A stretch of 64,000 nucleotides of DNA. Source: Streptococcus parasanguinis. GTDB lineage: Bacteria; Bacillota; Bacilli; Lactobacillales; Streptococcaceae. Made by a program: the position numbers and the translations under genes. Positions 1-9,218 of this stretch are shown here, piece by piece (position 1 is the first letter of the stretch; the number at the start of each line of letters is the position of its first letter). Below the pieces are notes generated by a model. It saw nothing but the letters and a program-made list of their open reading frames with translations, made no database searches and was not told the DNA's origin. The DNA lies in contig NZ_CABFMD010000003.1 in the NCBI RefSeq assembly GCF_901875555.1, positions 1 to 64,000 of the forward strand, given 5' to 3'.

Positions 1-1992
1 ACGTCCGAGTCAGTGTCAGTATCAGAGTCTGTATCAACGTCCGAGTCAGTGTCAGTATCAGAGTCTGTATCAACGTCTGAGTCAGTGTCTACATCCGAAT
101 CGGTTTCAGCGTCTGAGTCTGTATCAGCGTCGGAATCTGTTTCAACATCCAAATCGGTTTCAGCGTCTGAGTCTGTATCAACGTCTGAGTCTGTATCAAC
201 GTCTGAATCGGTGTCAACATCTGAATTAGTCTCAACGTCTGAATCAGCATCGACGTCCGGATCAGTATCTACTTCAGAATCGGTGTCAACATCCGAATCG
301 GTTTCAGCGTCCGAATCAGTATCAGCATCCGAGTCATTGTCAGTGTCTGAGTCAGTTTCAACGTCTGAGTCAGTATCAACATCCGAGTCAGTTTCAGCCT
401 CTGAATCCGTTTCAACGTCTGAGTCCGTTTCTACATCTGAATCGCTGTCAACATCCGAGTCAGTATTAGCGTCCGAATCTGTTTCTACATCTGAGTCTAT
501 ATCGACCACTGAATCAGTATCAACGTCCGAATCGGTCTCCGCGTCTGAATCAGTGTCAGCATCAGAATCAGTCTCAGCGTCTGAGTCAGTATCAACATCC
601 GAGTCAGTATCAGCCTCTGAATCAGTATCAACGTCTGAATCGATTTCTACCTCTGAATCAGTCTCCGCGTCTGAGTCAGTCTCAGCATCAGAGTCTGTAT
701 CAACGTCAGAGTCAGCATCAACGTCAGAGTCAGTATCTACTTCAGAATCAGTGTCAACGTCTGAATCGGTCTCCGCGTCTGAGTCAGTGTCAGCATCAGA
801 ATCCGTTTCAATCTCAGAGTCAGTATCTACATCTGAATCAGTATCAACGTCAGAGTCAGTATCTACTTCAGAATCAGTGTCAACGTCTGAATCGGTCTCC
901 GCGTCTGAGTCAATATCAGCATCAGAATCCGTTTCAACCTCAGAGTCAGTATCTACATCTGAATCAGTATCAACGTCTGAGTCAGTGTCAACATCCGAGT
1001 CAGTTTCAGCCTCTGAATCCGTTTCAACGTCTGAGTCCGTTTCTACATCTGAATCGCTGTCAACATCCGAGTCAGTATTAGCGTCCGAATCTGTTTCTAC
1101 ATCTGAGTCTATATCGACCACTGAATCAGTATCAACGTCCGAATCGGTCTCCGCGTCTGAATCAGTGTCAGCATCAGAATCAGTCTCAGCGTCTGAGTCA
1201 GTATCAACATCCGAGTCAGTATCAGCCTCTGAATCAGTATCAACGTCTGAATCGATTTCTACCTCTGAATCAGTCTCCGCGTCTGAGTCAGTCTCAGCAT
1301 CAGAGTCTGTATCAACGTCAGAGTCAGCATCAACGTCAGAGTCAGTATCTACTTCAGAATCAGTGTCAACGTCTGAATCGGTCTCCGCGTCTGAGTCAGT
1401 GTCAGCATCAGAATCCGTTTCAATCTCAGAGTCAGTATCTACATCTGAATCAGTATCAACGTCAGAGTCAGTATCTACTTCAGAATCAGTGTCAACGTCT
1501 GAATCGGTCTCCGCGTCTGAGTCAGTATCAGCATCAGAATCCGTTTCAACCTCAGAGTCAGTATCTACATCTGAATCAGTATCAACGTCAGAGTCAGTGT
1601 CAACATCCGAGTCTGTCTCAACATCCGAGTCAGTTTCAACCTCTGAATCAGTATCAGCGTCAGAGTCAGTGTCAGTATCAGAGTCTGTATCAACGTCAGA
1701 GTCAGTGTCAGTATTGTTGAGCAACTCAATCTCTGCTGCTGAATCAGTAAGTACTTCAGTTTCAGTGAGTCAATCACAATCAGTATCAACATCTGGTAGC
1801 GGTTCACAATCAGCTTCTGGTTCAGAATCAATGTCGACCTCCGAGTCAGCAAGTGGATCACAAAAACACAGCCAATCTATGGCGCTTCCGAATACTGGCG
1901 AAACAGGGTCTGTAACATCAGCTCTTCTTGGGGTTGTTACAGGGCTAGCTGGAATTACTGGACTTATCCGACGTAAAAAGAAGGGTAACTGA
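1..1992 (+). CDS. Serine-rich repeat glycoprotein adhesin, C-terminal part (gene starts before the window)
   Basis: The frame is open from base 1, so only the C-terminal part (about 663 residues) is visible; the GTG at 13 is internal. Residues alternate Ser with Glu, Val, Thr or Ala ([13 protein letters not shown] type), the pattern that GtfA/GtfB O-glycosylate in GspB/Fap1-family adhesins. The repeats end near base 1700, followed by a short Ser/Gly/Gln region, an LPNTG sortase motif at 1885-1899, a hydrophobic segment and a basic tail (RRKKKGN). The protein would be anchored to the cell wall by sortase A. It lies directly upstream of a second SRR gene and of the accessory Sec locus that should export both. 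The ligand-binding region is outside the window, so the receptor cannot be inferred. Confidence 0.95.
   Translation, partial: TSESVSVSESVSTSESVSVSESVSTSESVSTSESVSASESVSASESVSTSKSVSASESVSTSESVSTSESVSTSELVSTSESASTSGSVSTSESVSTSESVSASESVSASESLSVSESVSTSESVSTSESVSASESVSTSESVSTSESLSTSESVLASESVSTSESISTTESVSTSESVSASESVSASESVSASESVSTSESVSASESVSTSESISTSESVSASESVSASESVSTSESASTSESVSTSESVSTSESVSASESVSASESVSISESVSTSESVSTSESVSTSESVSTSESVSASESISASESVSTSESVSTSESVSTSESVSTSESVSASESVSTSESVSTSESLSTSESVLASESVSTSESISTTESVSTSESVSASESVSASESVSASESVSTSESVSASESVSTSESISTSESVSASESVSASESVSTSESASTSESVSTSESVSTSESVSASESVSASESVSISESVSTSESVSTSESVSTSESVSTSESVSASESVSASESVSTSESVSTSESVSTSESVSTSESVSTSESVSTSESVSASESVSVSESVSTSESVSVLLSNSISAAESVSTSVSVSQSQSVSTSGSGSQSASGSESMSTSESASGSQKHSQSMALPNTGETGSVTSALLGVVTGLAGITGLIRRKKKGN
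385..1608 (+). repeat. 612-bp near-identical tandem duplication inside the first SRR gene
   Basis: Matching landmarks recur exactly 612 bp apart (421 and 1033, 541 and 1153, 811 and 1423), giving two nearly identical copies, about 385-996 and 997-1608. The unit is 204 codons, so the frame is kept. It is superimposed on the short Ser-rich repeats and reflects a recent expansion of the stalk. Confidence 0.9.
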
Positions 1993-2016
1993 TCTAGTAG
2001 GAAATGCCATTTTTTC

Positions 2017-2046
2017 AAGTGAATCTCATAGGAGATTCACTTTTTT
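2017..2046 (+). terminator. Rho-independent terminator after the first SRR gene
   Basis: A 10-bp perfect stem (AGTGAATCTC / GAGATTCACT) with a four-base loop is followed by a run of T. It lies 25 bp after the stop codon. Confidence 0.85.
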
Positions 2047-2129
2047 ACTAGTAGAATAAAATATTTTAAATTTGTTGCAAAAAATTTGAAAATAAAGCAA
2101 TAATATATAAGTTTTTCGTAGCAAATTAC

Positions 2130-2157
2130 TTGAATCTACGTAGTATTCCTGTATAAT
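2130..2157 (+). promoter_or_regulatory. Promoter of the second SRR gene
   Basis: TTGAAT (2130-2135), a 16-bp spacer and TATAAT (2152-2157) precede an AAGGGGAAT ribosome binding site and the ATG at 2188. The region 2047-2130 is very AT-rich. A CGTAG/CTACG inverted repeat (about 2118-2140) overlaps the -35. Confidence 0.7.
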
Positions 2158-2187
2158 GAATAATGAATACAATGTAAGGGGAATATC

Positions 2188-5100
2188 ATGCAATTTAAGC
2201 GTTCAAAAGGAAACTTTCGTGAAACAGATCGTGTCGTACGCTTCAAATTAATTAAATCAGGAAAAAATTGGCTTCGAGCATCAACAGCAGCTCTAGGTCT
2301 CTTTCGTGTGGTACGTGGGCAAGTGGAGGAGGCCATCATTGCCAACGTGCAGCAAGATCAAATAGAAAGTCAAAAGAATAGCCAAGCCTTCTTAAAAGGT
2401 TTGATTGCGGTAGGAACGGTTTTTGGAGGTGCTGTGCTTGCTACGACTGCTAAGGCGGAGGATACAACATCACTTGCACCAACGGTTTCTGAGACAAAAG
2501 AGGAAACCTTGGCAGAAGTGGATAGTGTGGTCTTAGCAAAAACTTCAAGCCAGCCTTCAGAATCCATCTCTGTTTCAGAATCCACTAGCCTTTCTACGTC
2601 TGAGAGTGCGTCGGCTTCAATCAGTGAATCTGCTTCTTTGTCCTTGATCAAAGTTGGGTCAACTGCACTTAGCGAGTCTTCCCAAGCTCTAGAGTCAGAA
2701 GCAGGTATTGAAGAGCCGACTAGTTTAGAAGAAGCCACTGTTTTAGAACAAAATACCTCTGAAGCTGAATTGCTCCAAAAAATTGCAGGGGATTACGCAT
2801 CTACAATGACGAACACTGATCGTCAAGCAGTGGTCGAAGCGGTCATTAACAAAGTGCAGGCTGAAGTGATTGCAAGTAATAACTTGATCCATACCAATGC
2901 CAGTGCTCAAGCTTATGCCGAGCAACGCGATCGTTTGGGCAAAGCGGTTGATGAGATGATGACCACCTTAACGGCTGCAGGCTTTGTGGGAAATTCCAAT
3001 GTAAATGGGAAGCCAGCTATCTCAGCTCAATTGTCTCCGATTGAAGAGGAGGCTAGAAGTAATGATGAAAATCTATCCATTTCACCAGATATGGATGATC
3101 GTCATGGTGCCAATGTGGTAGATGCGCCACTACCAACTTCGGATGTTGCCAAAGACCCGAACATAGATAAAAATGCTTCGTTAACTCCAGAAGAGCTTGC
3201 AAAGTATTCAAAAGATCACGATTTGAGCCGTTATACATTTGCAATTTGGGAATTTGTTGACCGAAGTGAGCAATCCTTGGGCTACTATGCGACACTATCT
3301 GTTGATCGTAGCGAAACGAATCCAGATGTTCGTGATCCGAAGAATGTTTATTTCCGAATTGTGAAGGAATCAGATGGATCAGAAGTCTTTTCTCAAACAT
3401 TCCAACCCAATGAGAGATTGAATAGCCCTATACGACTTCCTAAAGAAGTCTTGATTGCCGATTCTCCAGCAGGTAACAACTTTGTCTATTCTTTTGGAGA
3501 CGCAAGTAACCCCCCTTATGTGAGCCTACAATCTTTTCCTAATATTTTTATGGTTCCCGTTAGAAGTGTTATGCTCCGAGATGTCTATGATGTCATGGAA
3601 CCTTCACGTCAAGGTCAAATACTAAATGAGTTGTTCCAGGTCAAAGTACCAACCATGTGGTCTCAACAGTCTACCTTGTATCGTTTGGTGGATCCAAAGG
3701 GGAAATGGCAAGATGGATTGTATGAACCAACTGGAGAAGAAGAGGTTCTTGCTGAATACAGGCAATCTGGGATTGAGGGACAACAGTATACTGCCTCAAA
3801 TGCGCGTGATATTGCAGGTTACGTTCAGGTACCAGTAGTCAGTATCTCTCAAAATGCGACCACTGGGATCTTTGATAATAGTAAGGTTGGAAAAAGACAA
3901 GTCGAATTATACGGAAATGCGCGTGAGCATTTTATAAGAAGTGAAGTTGTCACAACGAATCAAAATGGGGACTACATTCTTCGCTATTACGTCTTGGATC
4001 CTTCTAAAATATATACATTGACCTCTCGGGATACAGGAAATGAATCAGTATTTGATAAGTATACTCTTGTTTATGAAAAAACTTTTAAACACGATGTTCC
4101 AGGCCAATTGTTTGACTTAGGTGGAACGCGTAAAATTGAAAGTAAAAACAAGGATTATTTCCTAAACGTTACTCCAAGACGTGTGGATGAACACAACTTT
4201 GAACTGGACGTAACAGGTTGGTTTTCCGCCAAAGAGACAGTGACTTATACTGATGAAAAGACGGGAATAGCGTACACGGTTCCGAAACCATTCACAGATG
4301 TTCCAAAATCACCTTCCCTTTCAAAAAATACGACGATGATTGTAGGGGAAGATGCGACTCCTCAAGGAGCCGATGGCTTCTCTCGTTTCAAGCATACGAT
4401 TAAGAATAGCTTTTATGCTAATCCAACGACGAGTGTGAACTACTATTATCGGAAGATGACGGCATCTGAGTCTGCCTCACAGTCTCAAAGTTTTTCAACT
4501 TCATCTTCTATCTCTGAGAGTGAGTCACCAACCTTTGAGTCTATTTCAAGATCTCAGTCAGAATCCTTGGCCCCAGCATCACTATCTGCGAGTCAGTCAG
4601 AATCCTTGGTTCAAGCCTCGGTTTTTGCGAGCCAGTCTGATTCTTTAATTCAAGCTATGCTTTCTGCGAGTCAATCGAAGTCCTTGGCTCAAGAATCACT
4701 TTCAGCTAGCCAGTCTGATTTCTTGGTTCAAACATCAATTTTCCTTAGTCAATCGGAATCGTTGGCTCAAGAATTGCTTTCTACGAGCCAATCGACATCC
4801 TTGGTTAAATCCTCAGAATCGGCGAGTCGCTCTGAATCCTTGGTTCAAGCTTCGGTTTCAGCAAGTCAATCCGAGTCACAGGTTCAAGCCTCGACTTCAG
4901 CAAGCCAGTCAGAGTCGTTGGTCCAAGCATCGACTTCAGCAAGTCAATCCGAATCGCAAGTTCAAGCTTCGATTTTGTCAAGTCAATCAGAGTCGTTGGC
5001 CCAAGCATCGACTTCAGCAAGTCAATCCGAATCGTTGGTCCAAGCCTCAGTTTCGGAAAGCAAATCTGAATCACAAGTACAAGCCTCGATTTTTGCAAGC

Positions 5101-7803
5101 CAATCAGAGTCACAGGTTCAATCTTCAATTTCAGCGAGCCAGTCAGAGTCATTGGTTCAAGCTTCGGTTTCGGCAAGTCAGTCCGAATCGCAGGTTCAAT
5201 CTTCAACATCTGCGAGTCAATCTGAATCGCTGGTTAAAGAATCAATTTCCGCGAGTCAGTCAGAGTCGCAAGTCCGCGAATCAATTTCAGTGAGTCAATC
5301 AGACTCGCAGGTTCAATCTTCAGCTTCCGTAAGTCGATCTGAGTCACAAGTCCAAGCATCGATTTCAGCAAGCCAATCAGAATCGTTGGTACAAGCCTCG
5401 ATTTTAGCGAGCCAATCAGAATCGTTGGTTCAAGCTTCAACATCTGCGAGCCAATCAGAATCGCTGGTTAAAGAATCAATTTCCGCGAGTCAGTCAGAAT
5501 CATTATCTGGTGTGGTATCTAAATCAACTTCCTTGTCCCAATCGCAGTCAACATCCGCTGTTGGATCGAAGGAAGTAGTTTCTCAACTTGTTTCTTTGTC
5601 TCAATCTGCTTCGATGAGCGAGAAGCTTTCCAAATCGGCCTCAGTGAGTCAATCTGAATCGCAAGTCCGTGAATCAATTTCAGTAAGTCAGTCTGAGTTG
5701 CGAGCCCAAGAATCATTTTCGGTAAGTCAATCTGACTCACAAGTTCAAGCTTCGGTTTCGGCAAGCAAATCTGACTCACAAGTTCAAGCTTCGATTTCAG
5801 CAAGTCAGTCCGAATCGCAGGTTCAAGCTTCAACATCTGCGAGTCAATCAGAATCGCTGGTTAAAGAATCAATTTCCGCGAGTCAGTCAGAGTCGCAAGT
5901 CCGCGAATCAATTTCAGTGAGTCAATCAGACTCGCAGGTTCAATCTTCAGCTTCCGTAAGTCGATCTGAGTCACAAGTCCAAGCATCGATTTCAGCAAGC
6001 CAATCAGAATCGTTGGTACAAGCCTCGATTTCGGCAAGTCAATCCGAATCGCAAGTCCGAGAATCGATTTCGACAAGCGAATCTGACTCACAGGTTCAAG
6101 CTTCAACATCAGTAAGCAAGTCAGACTCACAAATCCAAGCTTCGATTTTGTCAAGTCAGTCCGAGTCCTTGGTTCAAGTCTCAGTTTCAGCAAGTCAATC
6201 TGAGTCACAAGTCCAAGCATCAAATTCAGCAAGCCAGTCAGAGTCATTGATTAAAGCTTCGACTTCAGCAAGTCAATCTGAATCGCAAGTCCAAGAATCA
6301 CTTTCGGTAAGCCAGTCCGAATTGCAGGTTCAAGCTTCGATTTTGTCAAGTCAATCAGAGTCGTTGGTCCAAGCATCGACTTCAGCAAGTCAATCCGAAT
6401 CGTTGGTCCAAGCCTCAGTTTCGGCAAGCAAATCTGACTCACAAGTTCAAGCTTCAACATCTGCGAGTCAATCAGACTCACAGGTTCAATCTTCGGTTTC
6501 GGCAAGTCAGTCCGAATCACAAGTCCGAGCTTCGGTTTCAGCGAGCCAGTCAGAGTCGTTGATTAAAGCTTCGGCTTCAGCTAGTCAATCTGACTCACAA
6601 GTTCGATCTTCGGTTTCCGCGAGTCAATCCGAATCACAAGTCCAAGCCTCGACTTCAGCTAGTCAATCTGATTCATTGGTACAAGCATCAGTTTCTGAAA
6701 GCCAATCAGAGTCATTGATTAAAGCTTCGGATTCAGCGAGTCAATCTGAGTCACAAGTCCAAGCTTCAATTTCAGCAAGTCAATCTGAATTACAAGTCCA
6801 AGCTTCGATTTTGTCAAGTCAGTCCGAGTCCTTGGTTCAAGCCTCAGTTTCGGCAAGCCAGTCCGAGTCGCAAGTTCAAGCTTCGGTTTCCGTGAGTCAA
6901 TCTGAATCGCTGGTTAAAGAATCAATTTCAGCGAGTCAGTCAGAGTCGCAAGTCCGCGAATCAATTTCAGCGAGTCAGTCTGAATCGTTGGTTCAAGCTT
7001 CGATTTCAACGAGTCGGTCAGAGTCGTTGATCCAAGAATCGATTTCAACTAGCCAATCAGACTTGTTAGAACAAGAATCGGCTTTAGTGAGTCAATCACA
7101 ATCTACTTCTGATGTCGAATCTAAGTCTCAAAATACAGAATCTATATCCTTTTCTCGTTCTGATTCAATGAGTCAGTTAGAATCGCAAGTATCGACTGAT
7201 TTGCAATCAACATCAGTGAGTCAATCAGACTCGCAGGTTCAAGCTTCTGCCTCAACAAGCGAATCAGCTTCAACTTCTAGTGTCGTAGCTGTATCGCAGG
7301 TCTCAGAGTCTGTATCGTTCTCTCGATCAGTTTCAGAGAGTCTATCTGCTTCACAATGGGCATCTCATTCAGAATCTCTAGCGTCAGTCTCACTATCGGG
7401 GTCTGACTCCTATAGCCAATCAACTTCGCTCCTTTCAACAAGCGAATCAGCTTCAACGTCGATGCCAGTGTCTGAATTCCCTTTGACAAGTGTTTCAGAA
7501 TCTATGAGCGCATCCTCGACAGAGAGTCAATCTCTATCGTATGAAGCTTCTGAATGGATCAGTGTGTCTTATGCGTCAAGTTTCTCTGCTATGACCAGTC
7601 CTTCGGAGTCTGTCGTGTCTTCGTTCAGCACCTCTTACTCAGAATCTCCAACAGAAGCAAGCTCGCTAAGTGCGAAACATTCTTCAGGACCTGCTCTTCC
7701 AGCGACAGGAGCTCATCCTTCATCTAATATCCTTGCTACAGGAGTTTCCATTCTTCTTTCTGGATTAGCCCTTTTAGGAATCCGGAAAAAAGATAGCAAA
7801 TAA
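2188..7803 (+). CDS. Fap1/GspB-family serine-rich repeat glycoprotein adhesin (complete)
   Basis: This 1871-residue preprotein has the long atypical signal peptide of SRR adhesins: a charged N-region with the KxYKxGKxW-type motif (RFKLIKSGKNW, residues 18-28), an H-region, and probable cleavage after AKA at residue 90. A short Ser-rich region (about 110-155) follows. Residues about 155-757 form a non-repeat region: a helical part, then a probable beta-rich part, an order like the NR-alpha/NR-beta of Fap1. I see no YTRY-type sialic acid-binding motif. Residues about 760-1830 are a second Ser-rich region whose repeats unusually contain Gln, Val and Leu. LPATG (1837-1841), a hydrophobic stretch and RKKDSK end it. 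Export should depend on SecA2/SecY2/Asp1-5 and glycosylation on GtfA/GtfB/Gtf3, all encoded downstream. The Fap1-like assignment of the binding region is inferred. Confidence 0.93.
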   Translation: MQFKRSKGNFRETDRVVRFKLIKSGKNWLRASTAALGLFRVVRGQVEEAIIANVQQDQIESQKNSQAFLKGLIAVGTVFGGAVLATTAKAEDTTSLAPTVSETKEETLAEVDSVVLAKTSSQPSESISVSESTSLSTSESASASISESASLSLIKVGSTALSESSQALESEAGIEEPTSLEEATVLEQNTSEAELLQKIAGDYASTMTNTDRQAVVEAVINKVQAEVIASNNLIHTNASAQAYAEQRDRLGKAVDEMMTTLTAAGFVGNSNVNGKPAISAQLSPIEEEARSNDENLSISPDMDDRHGANVVDAPLPTSDVAKDPNIDKNASLTPEELAKYSKDHDLSRYTFAIWEFVDRSEQSLGYYATLSVDRSETNPDVRDPKNVYFRIVKESDGSEVFSQTFQPNERLNSPIRLPKEVLIADSPAGNNFVYSFGDASNPPYVSLQSFPNIFMVPVRSVMLRDVYDVMEPSRQGQILNELFQVKVPTMWSQQSTLYRLVDPKGKWQDGLYEPTGEEEVLAEYRQSGIEGQQYTASNARDIAGYVQVPVVSISQNATTGIFDNSKVGKRQVELYGNAREHFIRSEVVTTNQNGDYILRYYVLDPSKIYTLTSRDTGNESVFDKYTLVYEKTFKHDVPGQLFDLGGTRKIESKNKDYFLNVTPRRVDEHNFELDVTGWFSAKETVTYTDEKTGIAYTVPKPFTDVPKSPSLSKNTTMIVGEDATPQGADGFSRFKHTIKNSFYANPTTSVNYYYRKMTASESASQSQSFSTSSSISESESPTFESISRSQSESLAPASLSASQSESLVQASVFASQSDSLIQAMLSASQSKSLAQESLSASQSDFLVQTSIFLSQSESLAQELLSTSQSTSLVKSSESASRSESLVQASVSASQSESQVQASTSASQSESLVQASTSASQSESQVQASILSSQSESLAQASTSASQSESLVQASVSESKSESQVQASIFASQSESQVQSSISASQSESLVQASVSASQSESQVQSSTSASQSESLVKESISASQSESQVRESISVSQSDSQVQSSASVSRSESQVQASISASQSESLVQASILASQSESLVQASTSASQSESLVKESISASQSESLSGVVSKSTSLSQSQSTSAVGSKEVVSQLVSLSQSASMSEKLSKSASVSQSESQVRESISVSQSELRAQESFSVSQSDSQVQASVSASKSDSQVQASISASQSESQVQASTSASQSESLVKESISASQSESQVRESISVSQSDSQVQSSASVSRSESQVQASISASQSESLVQASISASQSESQVRESISTSESDSQVQASTSVSKSDSQIQASILSSQSESLVQVSVSASQSESQVQASNSASQSESLIKASTSASQSESQVQESLSVSQSELQVQASILSSQSESLVQASTSASQSESLVQASVSASKSDSQVQASTSASQSDSQVQSSVSASQSESQVRASVSASQSESLIKASASASQSDSQVRSSVSASQSESQVQASTSASQSDSLVQASVSESQSESLIKASDSASQSESQVQASISASQSELQVQASILSSQSESLVQASVSASQSESQVQASVSVSQSESLVKESISASQSESQVRESISASQSESLVQASISTSRSESLIQESISTSQSDLLEQESALVSQSQSTSDVESKSQNTESISFSRSDSMSQLESQVSTDLQSTSVSQSDSQVQASASTSESASTSSVVAVSQVSESVSFSRSVSESLSASQWASHSESLASVSLSGSDSYSQSTSLLSTSESASTSMPVSEFPLTSVSESMSASSTESQSLSYEASEWISVSYASSFSAMTSPSESVVSSFSTSYSESPTEASSLSAKHSSGPALPATGAHPSSNILATGVSILLSGLALLGIRKKDSK
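4555..7080 (+). repeat. 36-bp-period coding repeats of the second SRR region
   Basis: About 70 units of roughly 12 residues, typically SASQSES[LQ]VQAS with variants such as VKES and VRES. A block of over 200 bp near 5175-5403 recurs almost exactly at about 5802-6030 (offset 627 bp), and part of it again near 6900. A non-canonical stretch (about 5503-5640) interrupts the array. Confidence 0.9.
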
Positions 7804-7822
7804 GGTATGAAATATCATGAAT

Positions 7823-7848
7823 AAAGACCGGGATATTCCCGGTCTTTT
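7823..7848 (+). terminator. Terminator after the second SRR gene
   Basis: The stem AAAGACCGGGA / TCCCGGTCTTT with a short loop ends in a T-rich tract, 20 bp after the stop codon. It separates the adhesin transcript from gtf3. Confidence 0.85.
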
Positions 7849-7881
7849 ATGAATTCAAAAAGTTTAAGAAGTTTTAAAATA

Positions 7882-7890
7882 TGTTATAAT
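7882..7890 (+). promoter_or_regulatory. Extended -10 promoter of gtf3
   Basis: TGTTATAAT gives an extended -10 with a perfect TATAAT (7885-7890); no good -35 is visible. The about 100-bp leader contains two direct copies of GACAAGGAA. Confidence 0.55.
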
Positions 7891-7990
7891 GGACAAGGAA
7901 GTTTTCAGTAAAGTAATATAGACAAGGAAACTCTATCCGTACTATATGAAATTACGAATATAGATCAAAAAGAAGAGTTAGAGGGAAGAA

Positions 7991-8995
7991 ATGAAAATCC
8001 ATTTTACAAATTTATTCGGGCAATCTTCGCAAAGTGTTGCTCTAATGGCGCAAAATGATATTATGAATGTGGTTCGTGAACTTGGGGTCAATGAACTTGG
8101 AATCTATTTTTATGATCAAACGAATGAACCGGATGGTGAGTTGAGTTCACGGATGGACGGTATTTTAGCAGGTGTAGCTTTTGGGGATATTGTCTTCGTT
8201 CAATCACCTTCTTGGAACGGAATTGAGTGGGATAATCGTTTGGTGGATAAGTTAAAACTCCTTCAAACGAAACTCGTCATGTTCATCCATGATGTCCCAC
8301 CTCTCATGTTTGAAAGCAATTATTATCTCATGCCTGCTTATATTGAGATGTATAATAAGAGCGACCTTGTTGTTGTCCCATCAGAACAGATGTACCATCG
8401 TCTAGTATCAGAAGGGCTTACAGTTAAAAAATATGTGGTCCAAAAATTGTGGGATTTGACCCACAGTTTGGAACTCTACACTCCACAATTTGAGAAAAAG
8501 TTGATCTTCTCAGGTAATCCTTCGCGTTTCCCTCATATCATCGATTGGAAATATGATACTCCCCTTCATGTCTATACCGAACCAGTTGAAGGAGTTGATT
8601 ATTCTAAGGTCCATATTGAAGGCTGGCGGACCAAGCAAGAGTTGCTTTTGGAGCTTTCTAAGGGTGGTTTTGGGCTTGTCTGGGGAAATTCAGAGAATCC
8701 TGAGGATGAGCGAGATTACTACAAAGAAAATATTTCCTACAAATTATCAACTTATCTATCCGCAGGTCTTCCGGTAGTCGTACCAGACTATTTGTCAAAT
8801 GCAGACTATATTCGAGAAAAAGGGATCGGCTTTGTAGCATCCAGTCTTGAAGAAGCTAATCGTTTGGTTCAAGACTGCACAGAAGAAGCGTATGCCCAAA
8901 TGGTCCAAAAGGCTCACTATACTTCTTATTTGATCCGCAATGGCTATTTTACAAAGAAATTATTTATTGATAGTATTATGGCTCTAGGGAAATAA
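7991..8995 (+). CDS. gtf3: Glucosyltransferase 3 (Gtf3/Nss family), SRR glycan extension
   Basis: This 334-residue cytosolic protein matches the Gtf3 (formerly Nss) family: N-terminal MKIHFTNLFG, an FIHDVPPLMF stretch near residue 100, and a GFGLVWG segment near residue 225. In studied streptococci Gtf3 adds glucose to the GlcNAc that GtfA/GtfB place on the SRR adhesin, the second step of glycan assembly. The ATG follows GAGGGAAG. It is the only accessory glycosyltransferase between the adhesins and secY2, so the glycan here may be short unless other transferases lie elsewhere. A terminator follows immediately, so it forms its own short transcript. Confidence 0.88.
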   Translation: MKIHFTNLFGQSSQSVALMAQNDIMNVVRELGVNELGIYFYDQTNEPDGELSSRMDGILAGVAFGDIVFVQSPSWNGIEWDNRLVDKLKLLQTKLVMFIHDVPPLMFESNYYLMPAYIEMYNKSDLVVVPSEQMYHRLVSEGLTVKKYVVQKLWDLTHSLELYTPQFEKKLIFSGNPSRFPHIIDWKYDTPLHVYTEPVEGVDYSKVHIEGWRTKQELLLELSKGGFGLVWGNSENPEDERDYYKENISYKLSTYLSAGLPVVVPDYLSNADYIREKGIGFVASSLEEANRLVQDCTEEAYAQMVQKAHYTSYLIRNGYFTKKLFIDSIMALGK

Positions 8996-9010
8996 ATAGA
9001 ATAAAAAAGG

Positions 9011-9041
9011 ATTCTTCAGACATAAATCTGAAGAATTTTTT
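9011..9041 (+). terminator. Terminator after gtf3
   Basis: A 10-bp stem (ATTCTTCAGA / TCTGAAGAAT) with a six-base loop is followed by a T run. Confidence 0.88.
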
Positions 9042-9100
9042 ATTGAATACGGTACCAAGACCATAATTTTTTAGAATATTAAGGATTAGTGACAAATAAG

Positions 9101-9129
9101 TTTAGAAATAAGGCAAATTATGGTAAAAT
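9101..9129 (+). promoter_or_regulatory. Promoter of the secY2-asp operon
   Basis: TTTAGA (9101-9106), a 17-bp spacer and TAAAAT (9124-9129) with an upstream TGG (extended -10). It would drive secY2 through asp5, which run without an internal terminator. Confidence 0.6.
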
Positions 9130-9218
9130 AAGTTGAGATAATGTACTTTATAAACACATATTTAAAGGCTGTTTTTCCAATGAAATGGTCAAAATGAGTA
9201 AGAGAAAGTTTAAAAGAA

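Noticed and set aside
4805..6520. Several long open frames on the minus strand across the SRR repeats
   Set aside because: They are shadows of low-complexity coding sequence, without ribosome binding sites or plausible protein composition.
1..7080. Regular short repeats resembling a CRISPR array
   Set aside because: They are coding Ser-rich repeats in one open frame, with no unique spacers and no cas genes.
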